From: Molothrus aeneus
Lineage: Eukaryota > Chordata > Aves > Passeriformes > Icteridae
DNA length: 64,000 nucleotides
Assembly (NCBI RefSeq): GCF_037042795.1
Contig: NC_089649.1
Coordinates: forward strand, 27,739,121 to 27,803,120
Direction: 5' to 3'
Numbering within the stretch: position 1 is the first letter of the stretch; each line of letters opens with the position of its first letter. The notes beneath the pieces are model-generated. The model was not told the DNA's origin, did no database searches, and was given only the letters and a program-made list of their open reading frames with translations. This document shows, in pieces, positions 52,301 through 63,720 of the stretch. Both the position numbers and the translations under genes were made by a program.

Positions 52301-52776
52301 AACAAACCTGTATCCAAGAATTTCTCTCTAAAACTTTTGTCAGTAACAGAGCTTTCTGCTAATAAAGCATTTGACTATTGATATTAATTCCCACAGTCAG
52401 TATGAGAGCACTGAATGACATCTTCTCTGACCTGCTTAGTGTCATCTTTGTCTCTGAAGTAACACTCCTAAAGCTTACATGAGCCCTTCCCTGAAAAAGC
52501 AGGAGACAGGCCAGACCTACTGGTTGAGAGGCCAGGCAGGCAGAACCAGCAGAAACAATCCCTCATCCTTGCCTGAGGCCTTCATATGCTGCTGGAATGC
52601 AAATAATAAATGGAAAAAGGCAAAATAGTCACATAAGCTGAGTAGGCACTCTAGCAGACTTAGCAGCTCCAGCCTCAGGTACAGGGCTAGCTGAGAAAGT
52701 GAATGAACTGCATGAACTGCTGGAGAGAGATATAGAAATAGGGAAGGAAACGTGAATCCCTTTGACAGCGAGATGT

Positions 52777-52795
52777 CTAACCCTAACCCTCACCC
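52777..52795. repeat. Short telomere-like repeat
   Basis: CTAACCCTAACCCTCACCC is two perfect CCCTAA-type units plus a degenerate one. A shorter reverse-orientation match, GTTAGGGTTAG, is at 59,104-59,114. Both are short enough to be chance or remnants of break repair. Confidence 0.5.
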
Positions 52796-52878
52796 GAAAA
52801 GCCAAACCTCTGTATGGTCCTTTGGCAGGAAGCCATGAGGAGCTGGAGTGTGGCCATCTGGAGCCGAGGACAAGGTGG

Positions 52879-52903
52879 CAGGTGACAGGTGACAGGTGAC
52901 AGG
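52879..52903. repeat. 7-bp tandem repeat carrying CAGGTG E-boxes
   Basis: Three and a half copies of CAGGTGA create three evenly spaced CAGGTG motifs, the ZEB/Snail-type E-box. It is a short tandem repeat, and regulatory meaning is speculative. Confidence 0.7.
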
Positions 52904-54914
52904 AGGAGTTTGGGCCCGCTGGCTGCCGCTGCCAGCCCGCCTGCGGCATGCCAGGCTCAGGGAAGCCCACAGCCAAGCCGTGCTCCCCTTGGGAGCGAGC
53001 GAGACAGCAGAGGTGGAGACTTGGCTCTGTCCCTCAGCTCACTGGCCAAAAGGGCTGTGCTGGCACAAGGGAGGGAGTGTGCTGGAAGGCGTCCACAGGC
53101 AGCTACTCCAGCCTGGCAGGGGATGGGCAGAGGAGGTGTGTTCCTTCCCAGGGCTCTGCCTGCATCCATGTGCCATGTGCCGGTACCCTCTGCGTGCCCC
53201 TGCAGTGCTTCAGTGACTCGGGCTGGCCCCTGGGTGCTAAGGCCCATGGTGGAGCATGGGAGCTGCTCCCCTTAGAGCTGAAGGTGATGCTCACTGGCAC
53301 AGAGTGGGGCTCCATCACTAACATTTCCTGGGACTGAGCTGTTTTTGCTTTGACAGCATTAGTCCAGATTCCTTACGATTTCTGATCTGTGGTTGCCGTC
53401 TGTTTTCCCCAATGGCATTACACATTTTTTCAGATCAGGACCCTATTCTCCCAAATTTGATCTCATCTATATAGTGAAAACAAAAGTTAATATATAAAAT
53501 AAACTGTGGTGTGCAGTGAATGTAAATGAGGGATACCTTTGCTCCTTTTTTCTTCCGTGGAGAAACACATTACTTCTCTGACTAATCCTATTGATTTGGC
53601 TGGGGAGCTACGGACTGCTGCTGATGTCAAGTCCAAGTGGCAGGATCCGGCTATACAGTGGCAGGTCTCCGTGGCCGTTGGCACAAATGCTTTATTCCCC
53701 AGCTGACTCCATTGAAATCTCCTGAGGTTACCTCTGAGCTATTTGAGAAGAGCTGGGTTTTCAAACCATGACCCTGACTTAGGAGTACATTTTAAAAATT
53801 TCTACTTGCAATGTCCTGTAGCAAAGGTTTACTTTTCACTCGGTGAAGCTGGCGGCAGAGAAAGTCAAATGAGTTTTCCTAATCTGGTATGTTCTAAATC
53901 TGGTTTGTCTCAAATACAGCCTGAGAGATATGCAGTGCAAGTGGAAAAATAACTGCCAGCACGCAGATGCGTGTCCTCCCGGAGCAAATAAAGCTGACTT
54001 TTAAAATGAATGTTAAATTTCATCCTTGGTATGAAGGGAGACAGGCTTGTAGTTCAGGTATGGGGAGAGATGTTTTAAGGTGGGCTGTGGAAGAAAGCTC
54101 ACCACCAACCTTCTGACCCAGCGTACATGTCCCTTTTTATCTGCTAAGTCCAATAATAAGCTTGTTATTAGAGGACATCTGTTACTGCCTGATAACTCGT
54201 GCAGCAAGCAGGAGCACAGCGTTGGTGGGCAGCCAGGGATTTTGGCAGCTGTGGGGAGCAGCAGCTTCGTGGACTGTTTCACACCTCGTCCAGAGCTGGG
54301 TCAGCACATCCCTCCCGTGGGCCTGTGGCTGGGTGGGAGGATGCCAGGAGTGTGAGGCAAGGGCTATTTCTGCACAGAGCTCCCCTGTGCCAGTTGGTGT
54401 GCACGTGTGCCAAAGCCTCATCCACGCATCCTCCTGCAGCCACAGCTGGCCTCTCGGTGCTGGGTCAGCGTGGTGGGTCCCTGGCATACCTCCAGGACAG
54501 GCTGTGCAGCAGCTGGGAGAAACGTGCCACACGCTGGGTTCTGCTTTTTCCTTCTGCATTTCCAGGGGATGCAGTTCACACACCAGTTTCTTGCCCCTAA
54601 GCCTCCTTGCCTGAAGAAAAACATTCAAGGAGACTGTGTGAGCTGAATCTGAGCGTCATGAGGTTTTCCCCAAAGCCATTGCTGTAGGTAATGTATATTT
54701 ATGAGCGGAACAAAGTGGGCTGCAGATACTTTGAAAGGCTGCTTTCCTCTCAGGGTGGCTTAGCATTTAGGCAAGTTAGGAGTGGAAATGCTGTCCAGAC
54801 TGCATTTGCCAGTGGCAGAACAGGCTGGTGCAGGACAGATGGCATCTTCCACCTGCCTTCCTGTGTGTCAGGAGATGCTGATGCTCTGTGGTTCAGGAGA
54901 TGGTTATCTTTCCA

Positions 54915-55234
54915 GTACCGAGAGGGAGCCTTCAAGAAAACTGGAGAGGGACTTTCTACAGGGGTACATAGTGGTAGGAAAAGGAGAAATGGCTTTAGAC
55001 TGAAAGAAGTTAGGTTTAGATACATATTAGGAAGAAACATCTTATGCTGAGGGTGGTGAGGCACTGGAACAGGCTGTCCAGGGAAGCTGTGGATGCCTCA
55101 TCCCTGCCAGTGTTCAAAGGTGAGTTGGATGGGGATCTGAGAAACCTGGTGCAGTGAGTAGTGTCCCTGCCCATGGCAGGTGAGTTGGAGGTGATCTATA
55201 AGGGCCCTTCTGACCCAAATAATTCTATGATCTT
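54915..55234 (+). mobile_element. CR1 LINE fragment, 5'-truncated, plus strand
   Basis: Shows the characteristic CR1 3' region: GGCACTGGAACAGGCTGTCC, then AAGCTGTGGATGCCTCATCC, CCCTGCCCATGGCAGG and a 3' end at AATTCTATGATCTT. Only about 320 bp remain, with no reverse-transcriptase core, so it is inactive. CR1 is the dominant LINE of birds and the clearest taxonomic marker in the window. The left boundary is approximate. Confidence 0.9.
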
Positions 55235-57679
55235 AGAGTGCTCTGCAGATCAGGAGACCACATCCCTCTGCTGGGCTTTAGCCCATCACAGTGTAAGACT
55301 GTGATTGTCTGTGCCAGTGTAAGACTGTGACTGTGACTGTCATTCCAGCAATGAGACTGTGCCTGTACAGTCTCAGGACTGCCCTGTGTACCCTGAGCCC
55401 AGCTCTTGTGTGGGGAAGGGTCTTTCCAGAGAGGGAAATTAGGGATGGAAAGTGAGTTTTGAATTTGCACCAGAGTCTGTATTGTTTATGTATGAGCGAT
55501 GCTGATGTCATTTCCAGGGTGAGTGTCAGACACCTGAATTAGCTTGTGGCACTAGAAATACAAGGTGTGACATGAAGTAAAGGCCAGCTTGCTTTCCTGC
55601 TGGCAGTCATGCTGCTCTGTTAGACTCATGAGGTGCATAGCCTGCATTCACACAGTGTAAGGAAAGCATACAGGCACTGGTTTATGGCCAGTGGTGGTCA
55701 GTGTTTGCTGGGCCAGGCTCCTGATGGATTCAAATTGTATTTCATGCAGTGGCCAGGACTTTTCAGCTGAATTGTTTTGGGCACCATAGAGCACCAGATT
55801 TCTCTATATCTGACCATATATCTCTTTCTCAATATATATGGATATATCGAGATATACACTGACACACACATATACATGTATATAGGTGTATATAACTTAC
55901 TGGGCCAAACTGCTCCTCTTGTGCAAGGCGTTTCAAGGAGGGATTGCTCTCCAACTTGAGAAGCTCATGTTGGGTTATCTGCAGATAAGCTCACTTTTCC
56001 CTGTGTTGCTAGCACTAGTCCCGTTGCTTTGGGAAATCCACCAGTTTCATGTCATTTGTCATGTGAATTTCTGATTCATTAACACGCTGTGTATTTCGGT
56101 GGTTGGATAGGTCTCTGTAAAGACCACCAGGTAGCCAAGATTGTATTGGACATAGCTCAATTGCTGTAGACTTCCCAAAGACCCTCTGTTGAGCTGAATT
56201 GCTTCCAAGGCTCCTCAAGAGGAGTGAGGAGTGCCACATCTGGCTAATAATTTGCTGTAGCCAACATATGAGTTTACTTCAATGAGAGCAGGATTTTTGC
56301 TCATGGATCAAACATCAAAGGATTCTTACATAATGCAATATCTTTTAACATTGGTAAAGTATTAGGTCATAATCATGTAGTGCTCTGATATATTTTATTA
56401 TTCTATTTTATTTCTGAATGCAGTTCACCTCAAATGATTCCCTAGCCTTGTAGAAAATAGTAATACAGGTGACTTACAGTGAGTCTTGGTTGGATAGCTC
56501 TGAATTTTCCCTGCACCCTAGCAGCAGCAGCATTCCAAGCAGGTACAGCCAACTTTCCTGATTCCTTGTATCTGTATCACACTTTTCAAGTGAGTGTGAG
56601 ACTCAGGGAGCCGAGGAGAGAGGATTCTCTGGCAGGTGGGGTAGGCTTGAGCTTGCCAAGGGCTGGGCTGGGCAAGCAGGCGGGCCTTGGATGAGCAAAT
56701 CCCACTGTCTGGCATCCCATGCCTCCTTCAGTCGGTCACCCCAGAGAGCAGTGGGAGAGGTCATCCTTTACTGAGTGCTGTTGCTGTGAAAATGCAAATG
56801 TTGAAACAGACTTTGGTGAGGAATTTACAGCTCCTGCCAGCATGCCGTTTTTTATGTGTTGTGTACAGCCAGGTTCTGCTTTTATGTTTCCCTGTGGAAC
56901 ATCCAGACAGATACATAGGTATCATTTTTCTGCTTAATTGAGGAGATTTTCTGTTGGTTTCCGTTGCCTGTTTTTTACCTTTTTTCTCCAAAAATGTAGC
57001 ATGCTTGGTTCCCTATATGAAACTCATTTTTCGAGGCAATAATTAGATCTTCAGATTTCAAATATTTGAGCTACTTCTTCTGCAGAGAAAGCTGGCACAT
57101 AGGGAGCAGAATAGAAAGTTTGAAAGTGTGGAGGACATTTCATCCTGGGTTTATGTAGGGATAAATCCTCTCCAGTGCCATGCTTTATGGCATTACCTGC
57201 ATGGAGAAGCCAGGGCTGCAGGTTTCTGAGCATCCTCCTGAGAGCAAGGCTGCCATTTGTCAGCATTTGCACCAGCACGAGCAGTGAAGGCTTTTACAGC
57301 AAAACCGCGCTGATCAACTCTGGTTCTGCTCCTCACCACCCCTCCCCAGGCTTCCAGGCAGATCTGTCTTTCCTGACACTCAGGATAACCATTCCCCACC
57401 GGCAGCACAGAGATCCAGAAATGCACTGTAATCTCACTGAGAGTTTGATTCCCCAGCTGGGAGTGCTGGGTTTATACAGCCAAGCAGTAGATGGTCATTG
57501 CGCTTAAACTTTTGTGTTGGTGTGCTGAACCTCTAAATGGGCTGAAGGGCCTCTCTTTGTCTGCAAATAACCTTGATCCTTGGAGTGGTGAAATCTATGG
57601 ATTTCATTGCATATATTGGTTAGGATTTAACTTGATATAGCTGTTCAATTTTAAAAGATTTCTTCTTTTTTGTTTGTTT

Positions 57680-57728
57680 TTTTTTTTTGGGGGGGGGGGG
57701 TTGGTTTTTTTTTGTTTTTTTTTTTTAA
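57680..57728. repeat. T-run / G12 / T-run homopolymer block
   Basis: Long T runs flank 12 consecutive G (57,689-57,700). It is a likely assembly or polymerase-slippage weak spot. Confidence 0.85.
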
Positions 57729-57739
57729 GGGTGGATTAG

Positions 57740-58830
57740 TAATTCATTCCCAAATTGGTAGTTAGCACAATGGATGTTTAATTGTAAATGTATATCTTTA
57801 ATTAGAACTTGGTACACAGATGCAAAAATTCCTTATCTTGCAGTTTTTCAAAAGCACACATATTAAACCACAGCCTTGCCCTTCAAAAATACTGTTCTGT
57901 GCATTTAAAGGTCTGAATGACCTTTTAATCAGACATTACACCTTTACTTCCAGCTGATATGACAACGTCTGACAGTAACTCAACGTGATGTGGCAAGAAA
58001 ATAAATAAAAGCCATCTCAGTCACTATGTCTTTAAATCTCTCTGTCTTGCTGTGGTTTTGTGTTCAGGCAGATGGACCCACAGCAGAATATTACATTTAG
58101 TTTTCAAGTGAAGACAATGTATTGAGTTTAATATGTTTGCATGTTTGGCTGTTCTTTTGAGGTCAATTTAGTCATACGATTGTTTCCTGCCATTCCGAAC
58201 TCCAGCCTCTTCTGCAGCCAAACTCTTTATAAATTATAAATCTGTAAACCTCGCTCTCAGCAGCCATCTTACAGCCCACACAGACTGCTGTGGATGGTCT
58301 AGAAATTGCATTAGCTCTCCTCAGCGTGCCTGGGTGCGAGGGCTGCCGTGCTCTGTCACTACTTGCGCTCATGCTCACCTCACGTAAACGGGCAGAGCAG
58401 GGACTGGTAAAGATGGATATGAGCAATTCCTACTTTTGCACCATCAACACAAAGAGAACTCACATTAGTCAAGGTGGTTGTATTTAACACATCAGCTTAT
58501 TGTCCTTGGAAGTTAATTTTCAGATGATTTATTGAAGTGTAACATTTGTGGAGGGGGAGTGGATATTGAATTGACAACAGGTCAGAGTTCTGATAATACA
58601 GCAGAATTATTTTGATCTCTGGTATTTCCAAGTGCTGAAGCAATAAACATAACAATAACAGCTTCCCTTTCATATGGCTTTTACAAAAAGAGAAGCTGTG
58701 TACTGTTTGAGCCTGTTTATCTTAAACTTGAATAATTATTCAACAAAAAATACATGCCATACTAATGAGCAGTTCCCTGGAATTCAGAAAGTAATATTGT
58801 GACACTAAGTACAATGCACATGTACACTGC
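57740..58830. promoter_or_regulatory. Candidate conserved block near the 3' end of intron 2
   Basis: Repeat-free stretch with constrained look: ATGACAACGTCTGACAGTAA and AACTCAACGTGATG (57,958-57,990), CAGCCATCTTACAGCCCAC (58,260), GAATAATTATTCAACAAAAA (58,728-58,747) and CATACTAATGAGCAG. Isolated CpGs are kept in an AT-rich context. Could be one or more enhancers; composition evidence only. Confidence 0.25.
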
Positions 58831-60093
58831 AGGATCCATGGTCTGTTGGATTTTTATGGAAAAACTAGGAAAACATTAAAAAGGTCTTCCCTGAAACAAA
58901 AAAAGAACTCTTTCAAAAAGAGACATGTACTTAAATGTGCACCAGCAACATCCATGAGAACTTCTTTGTTACAAATAATAATTTCGAAATTTCAAGAGTT
59001 TTGCTTTTAGGAGATTTTTTTTTCAGATGTAACACTACTGTTTTGTGGGTAGTTCTTAATGAAACAAATACTTGTAAGCTGGGACAGACTGATAGAGTGT
59101 CATGTTAGGGTTAGTGTCACTCTCCCTTCCCTGGACAGGGCAGTTATTAATTCTGGAGGAGAGAGATGTGGGTCCAGATGCATGGGTTCAAGGGTGCTTT
59201 CATCATCTTTTGACTGAAGGAAATTGAGGATTAGAAGTGACACAGCCCTTGCAGGCTCAGTCCCTTCAGCCTCTCATGTAGGTTGTACTTTAAAGCTGTG
59301 AAGGGAATTTGCTGCTACTCAAATGTGTATGGAGGCACCTGGGTGCAAGTGGGTATCATTTTCAGGGTGCAGCAGGTGGGGGAAAGAGGGCAGCAGTAGC
59401 TCTCTTTACACAAGGCTGTTTCTGTGTAAGCCAAGGTCCTGCACGTGTGTGAAAGAAAGGACAGGGGCGGTCCTGGGCAGCACCCCTAAATCAGCACGGT
59501 GATTCCCTCACTGGAATGAAGTCATGGATGTGTTTTCAGTTCTTTCTGCATTGCAACCTAAATGTGGAACAAAGTGTGGTTTGAAAATGCCAACCTCTCC
59601 TCCTGAGGTGTCTGCAGACACAGCATACTTTCTGAGTGACAGAGCAGGGCCTTTGCTACTCCCCTGTCTCGAGCATGGTCTTGCCAAAGCGTCTGTTTAA
59701 CCCACAAACCCACCGAGCCATAACTGCGTGCCCAGTATGCCGGCTCAAGGCAGGAACCATTGTACAACCCTGTGGTTATTCTAAAAGCATTGTCTGTTTT
59801 CCAGATATTTTTTCTAGAAATGGTTTACATTTTCATGACTACCTTGTTAACAAACTAAGGAGAAGTCAGCGTGTTAGGTGTGTTACATACTGAGTACGAT
59901 GTATTACGTGTGATCCTAAAATGGTGTGTGTTTGGAGAAGGATGTTTCTATTAATTGTCAAGCAATGGGAGGCATCGTGTTGTTCCTAGATAACTGAAAG
60001 TATGCCTAAAATGTAAAGGAAAAGAACAACTAGAACTCGAGTATGCCAATGCCACAAAAGAAAGCTTAACTTGTTTTCTTGCTTTTTTTTTAG

Positions 60094-60138
60094 AGAACAC
60101 CTGTTCCCAGCGCTGAAGCATTCCGATGGTTCTTTTAA
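60094..60138 (+). CDS. CXXC4: CXXC4 terminal coding exon segment (last 14 residues and stop)
   Basis: Follows an acceptor with a long pyrimidine tract (60,070-60,093, ending TTTTTTTTTAG). Reading frame 0 continues from E359 and gives R360-F373 (RTPVPSAEAFRWFF), then TAA at 60,136-60,138. This C-terminus is the one I recall for vertebrate CXXC4, and it makes the 17.7-kb intron 2 join convincing. The total product is 373 aa from ATG 41335, or 229 aa from M145. The upstream 300 bp also look evolutionarily constrained (AT-rich, with retained CpGs). It is too short to be found by ORF length and is recognised only by the splice and the peptide. Confidence 0.95.
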   Translation, partial: RTPVPSAEAFRWFF

Positions 60139-60665
60139 GCAGTAGTGTATCTTATTTTCGAGGCAGTCCGAAGTGAATGGCAAGCTAAAGTCTTGTTTTA
60201 AGAAACTGCTTAGTCCACCATTGAAGAATATACTCAGATACTATTTTCATTTATGTATAGGGGTTTCCTCAAAAGCAAAAGACAAAAACCTGTGAGCCTG
60301 GGGAATTGGCCAGCTTCTTCACATTCAGTACACCGATTCTTTCTTTGATGTAACTTAGCTATACTAGTGAAGTTGTTGTCTATTTTTAAAGTGGCTGTAA
60401 AAAAAAAAAAAAAGTTTGGGTAAACCCCTGCTATAAAGTCATGTATCTTTGAAAAGTAACATATCTATACTTCATTTTCAAATATATGTGTTTCAGTACT
60501 GTAAACTGTACAGATAGCCGCTTGTATTTTGTGTGTTTAGACACAAGGAGACAATCATGTCTGAGCATCAATGGAGATAAACGGTTTGTACACAACAGTG
60601 TGGTTCTGCAAATTGAATCCGGAGCAATAAATTCTAGCTTTAACTATTATTTTGCTAGTTGTTTA

Positions 60666-60690
60666 GCAGCAGCAGCAGCAACAGCAGCAC
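60666..60690 (+). repeat. AGC (CAG) trinucleotide repeat in the 3' UTR
   Basis: Five AGC units followed by an interrupted ACAGCAGC. The transcript would carry a short CAG-type repeat. It is below any length linked with instability. Confidence 0.85.
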
Positions 60691-60970
60691 TGTTTTACCA
60701 TGCATCCTTCCATAGAGACTTGATGCCAAGTTTTCCAAGATAAAAAGATTGTGATGCATCTAGCAATTACCTTCTGTTGTGGTGTTGTGAGAGGGGAAGA
60801 CATAACACTTAAAATTAATCTTTCAAGCACTATATTAGAATAGTGGTTTGTGCACTTGCATTGCTTCCAAAGGAGCTTTACAGAGGTGTATCTCTCCAAA
60901 AATGCTGTCTGGTGTCTGACTCATTTTTCACTGTGCCCAGCATAGGCAAATGTGCAAAACTAGTAATTTA

Positions 60971-60976
60971 AATAAA
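60971..60976 (+). terminator. Possible proximal poly(A) signal AATAAA
   Basis: Hexamer in AATTTAAATAAAGGTTGTTCT, followed by a GT-rich stretch. It would give a 3' UTR of about 0.85 kb. Confidence 0.4.
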
Positions 60977-62906
60977 GGTTGTTCTAGGATACAAACCAGA
61001 GTATGGGACTGTAGGAAAAATGATGACTCAGTTTAATTACCCTTCACCTACAAGATCTTATGTAACATTTTCAGTCAATGGAGTAAATATTTTATAAAGT
61101 GGAATGCCATATTTTTGGTTCTGGTGGAGCGCTTCACAGTTAAGTGAGTTTTGACAGTTGGACTGGTTTAGGTCTCACTTGTACTTGTGCTCATTTGAGA
61201 GCCTGGATATTTTTGCGGTATAAAAAAGATTTTTTTTTTTATTTTTATCCTTTTAGAAAAAGACCACTTCTCCCCATGTTTCTTGGTCCACTGATTTTGG
61301 CTTTGCTGAATGACTGGTCCCTTAAGCCCTTACAAAAATGCTTTGCTGTTCTTCTTCCTGTTCTAGCTGTATGGAAGAAATGTCTACTCCATGGAAAGGC
61401 AGCACACAGAGGGATATAGCTGACATGCCATAAAAAATAAGGAGGATTCTTTACTTAGGGATACTTACTATCAGTCGATCATCACTTTTTATCGCTTGGC
61501 TTTGTCATACCACTCTCGAGTGAGAAGGCCATGCCACCAAAGTAAGTGAATGCTGTTGTGCCATGTATTTGATAGATTTGTAATTTTATACAAGATAGGC
61601 CTACCAGTAGTTTCACAAAAAAGATGCTGGGCATGCAAATAAGTAATTAATGTTGCACAGCACATGTAAATCTCCTACTGTTTCAGCACTTTCTTCAGGG
61701 TTTTGCTAAGTACTTCAGCCTTTGGCCCCGGTCACACTTACTTGATGAAGCACAAGGTTGGGAATGCTCCAGTGAGGGACCTGTGCAGGTGGGGAAGACG
61801 CCAGCTTTGGCAAGTGAGGGCTGGCAGGTGTCAGGAGCAGCCCAGAAAGTGAAGACCAGGGGATGGAGGCAGAGAAACCTCCTGAAGTCACATGTGTGTC
61901 AGCAGGACTGGGCAGAGTGTGGGTGACCCAGGGTAACTGGAGGGCACAGTTGGGCTGAGCTTACACCTGCATCCTCAGCTTAGGGTCAGTGCATGTGCCA
62001 GTGTCCTTGCGTTGTACGACATCACATACATGGCTTCAGAGGTGGAATGTCACGCTTAAAATGCTTCTATCATGGTGCCCCTCTTACAGTTTGTGAGATC
62101 CTCAGTTGTATACTCATCCAATGCCCATTCAATGAGCTTTGTGTCTGTTTGTAGGGCAGCTGTGTATGGATTTTTTTGTGTTGGAGACTTTTTGGTTAGG
62201 GGCCTCTGTTACTGTTACTGATCGTTAGACCAATATGAGCTCTGCAAGGTCTTCTCTACCAAAGTGCTGATTGACTTACAAACTGAAGCCTTATTTGCAC
62301 ATCTGGCTGGTAAGCTTGCCTTGCTCTTTGGAAAACTCTCATTGCTCTTACAGAAGCAGAGGCAAAGTTAAGTTCAGGATACATTAGGTATACAAAGATA
62401 CTCATAGCAATGTACTTACTGTCTAATACCCTAATGTTGCATGTCTTGTTGTGGTTCCTTTTTTTTGTTTTGTTGTTTTGTTTTAAAGAACTGCTGGATC
62501 TGTATATTGTAATTTTGGTGTTTTACATGTCAATCCAAAATTGTTAAACACACAAACAAGCATACCTTGAAAATGAACCAGAGGTGATTTTTCTTTGATT
62601 TACCCTTATGGTTTTCGTTTCAGATGTTGTTCCTTTGCACCATCAGGTTTTTAGATTCTGCTGAAACAGTATTAAATATGATGTAGTGTGCATAGAGCAT
62701 TTTAATTAGTGATGTTTGAAGAAGGAAATCCATTTTCTGGCCTGTCTCTCCCCACCCCTCCCCATTTATATACATATTTGTCAATCGGATTATTGTCAAG
62801 TTCTAATTACCAAATTTGTGCTTTTCACAAGGTCCAATACTGTTTTCCAATGTGAAAATTTGTATTCTTCTCCGTTCTTCATTCTCACAGTGAAAAGTAA
62901 AAAAAA

Positions 62907-62912
62907 AATAAA
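62907..62912 (+). terminator. Possible intermediate poly(A) signal AATAAA
   Basis: Hexamer within an A-run, followed by GGGTGTGGGC, a G/T-rich downstream element. It would end the 3' UTR near 62,930. Confidence 0.4.
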
Positions 62913-63695
62913 GGGTGTGGGCAAAAAAAAAGCAGAACTCTGTCTTCTAGGTGTGAGTGAGTGCTAAGCCTAGTGGAAGCATTTTTGGCATACCCCAGAT
63001 AAACTTATGAAAAATGGTAAGCTTGAAAGGGAGGCACACGTACCCATTCTGTCAATTAATAACAGACCCTCCCTATGAGGGAAAATACTCCCTTTTGTAC
63101 AGACCCCCTGGTATGTAAGTCCTACAATTAATGTTGAAGAATGTAAGGTCTTTAAACCGGCTATATCTGTAATCAAATAATGAAGAAAGAAAGTAGTTAA
63201 ATGAACATACCATTCAGGGTCGAATGCATTCAGCAAAAAGCAGTAGTGGGTCTTTGATCATGGTTAGATGCATAGTGATATCAAACAGTGGGTTCTCATG
63301 TAACAGCTAAATGTTTCAGATTTTGTTTTTATTAAATTTGGCAGTTTCACGCTGAGCTCTACTGTATTCTTAGTGAACAAAAGACAGCTCCTATGTTAGA
63401 AAGTACTCCATTTTCACAATTGCAGGGAACTAGGAGGGTATTTTCAGAAACATGGGCCACAGAAATGTACTCCTTTCACAGTGTTCTCCTATTTCTGAAC
63501 TGTGCAGTTATCTATTAAATTTTCTAATAGATATTTGTGTAAGGTGTATGTATGCTTGTGCAATTATGGAAAAAAACAGTTTTGGAAAACAGTGTATTTA
63601 TGAAAAAATAATCACTTATGGGGCATGTACAAAACTGTATAAAAACATTCAATTTGCCCAGTAAAGTTGTTTTTTGTGATATTTCTGTGTTGTTG

Positions 63696-63701
63696 AATAA
63701 A
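63696..63701 (+). terminator. Probable distal poly(A) signal of CXXC4
   Basis: TTGAATAAAGG, with a GT-rich region TCCTGTTTGTGGG about 40 nt downstream. Cleavage would be expected near 63,715-63,725. It is the best-placed signal in the last kilobase. Confidence 0.55.
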
Positions 63702-63720
63702 GGACTTTAGTATTCAAAAT

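Larger units (their letters stand above)
42412..60093 (+). other. CXXC4 intron 2 (17.7 kb)
   Basis: GTCAGA donor (C at +3 is unusual, +5 G is present) to TTTTAG acceptor, phase 0. Apart from the listed elements it is single-copy-looking sequence: 42,730-45,540 holds a (TG)12 tract and nothing else I can name; 46,350-52,600 nothing recognised; 52,630-53,340 and 54,180-54,640 are GC-richer patches full of chance frames on both strands; 54,915-55,234 is a CR1 fragment; 55,800-55,890 is an AT/TA-rich simple stretch; 57,590-58,830 looks constrained. The frame after the donor stays open to TGA 42,541 (see findings). Confidence 0.85.
37790..63720 (+). other. CXXC4: CXXC4 gene span (three-exon model)
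   Basis: Approximate transcription unit. The 5' end lies within the first CpG island and cannot be placed to the base. The model has a 5' non-coding exon ending at 38,768, intron 1 at 38,769-41,157 (GT..AG), exon 2 at 41,158-42,411, intron 2 at 42,412-60,093 (GT..AG), and a last exon from 60,094 to about 63,720. The coding joins are supported by the protein: residue E359 at the end of exon 2 runs in frame into RTPVPSAEAFRWFF, the C-terminus known for vertebrate CXXC4. The 5' UTR exon rests only on splice-site quality and CpG-island position. In mammals the gene lies between TACR3 and the divergently oriented TET2. If synteny holds, TET2 would lie beyond the left edge of this window. Confidence 0.85.
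60139..63720 (+). other. CXXC4: CXXC4 3' UTR
   Basis: About 3.6 kb from the TAA to the last well-placed poly(A) signal. Low GC, several T and A runs (A15 near 60,400), an AGC repeat at 60,666-60,690, and several AATAAA hexamers (60,626, 60,971, 62,907, 63,696) that could give shorter 3' ends. Small frames inside it are chance. The long AU-rich 3' UTR fits a dosage-sensitive, post-transcriptionally controlled regulator. Confidence 0.7.

Noticed and set aside
52889..53337. Overlapping 96-129 codon frames on both strands
   Set aside because: GC-richer intronic patch with few stops; no family-like sequence in any frame.
54162..54628. 148-150 codon frames on both strands
   Set aside because: Same situation: frames on both strands, Cys/Trp/Ser-rich translations without a domain.
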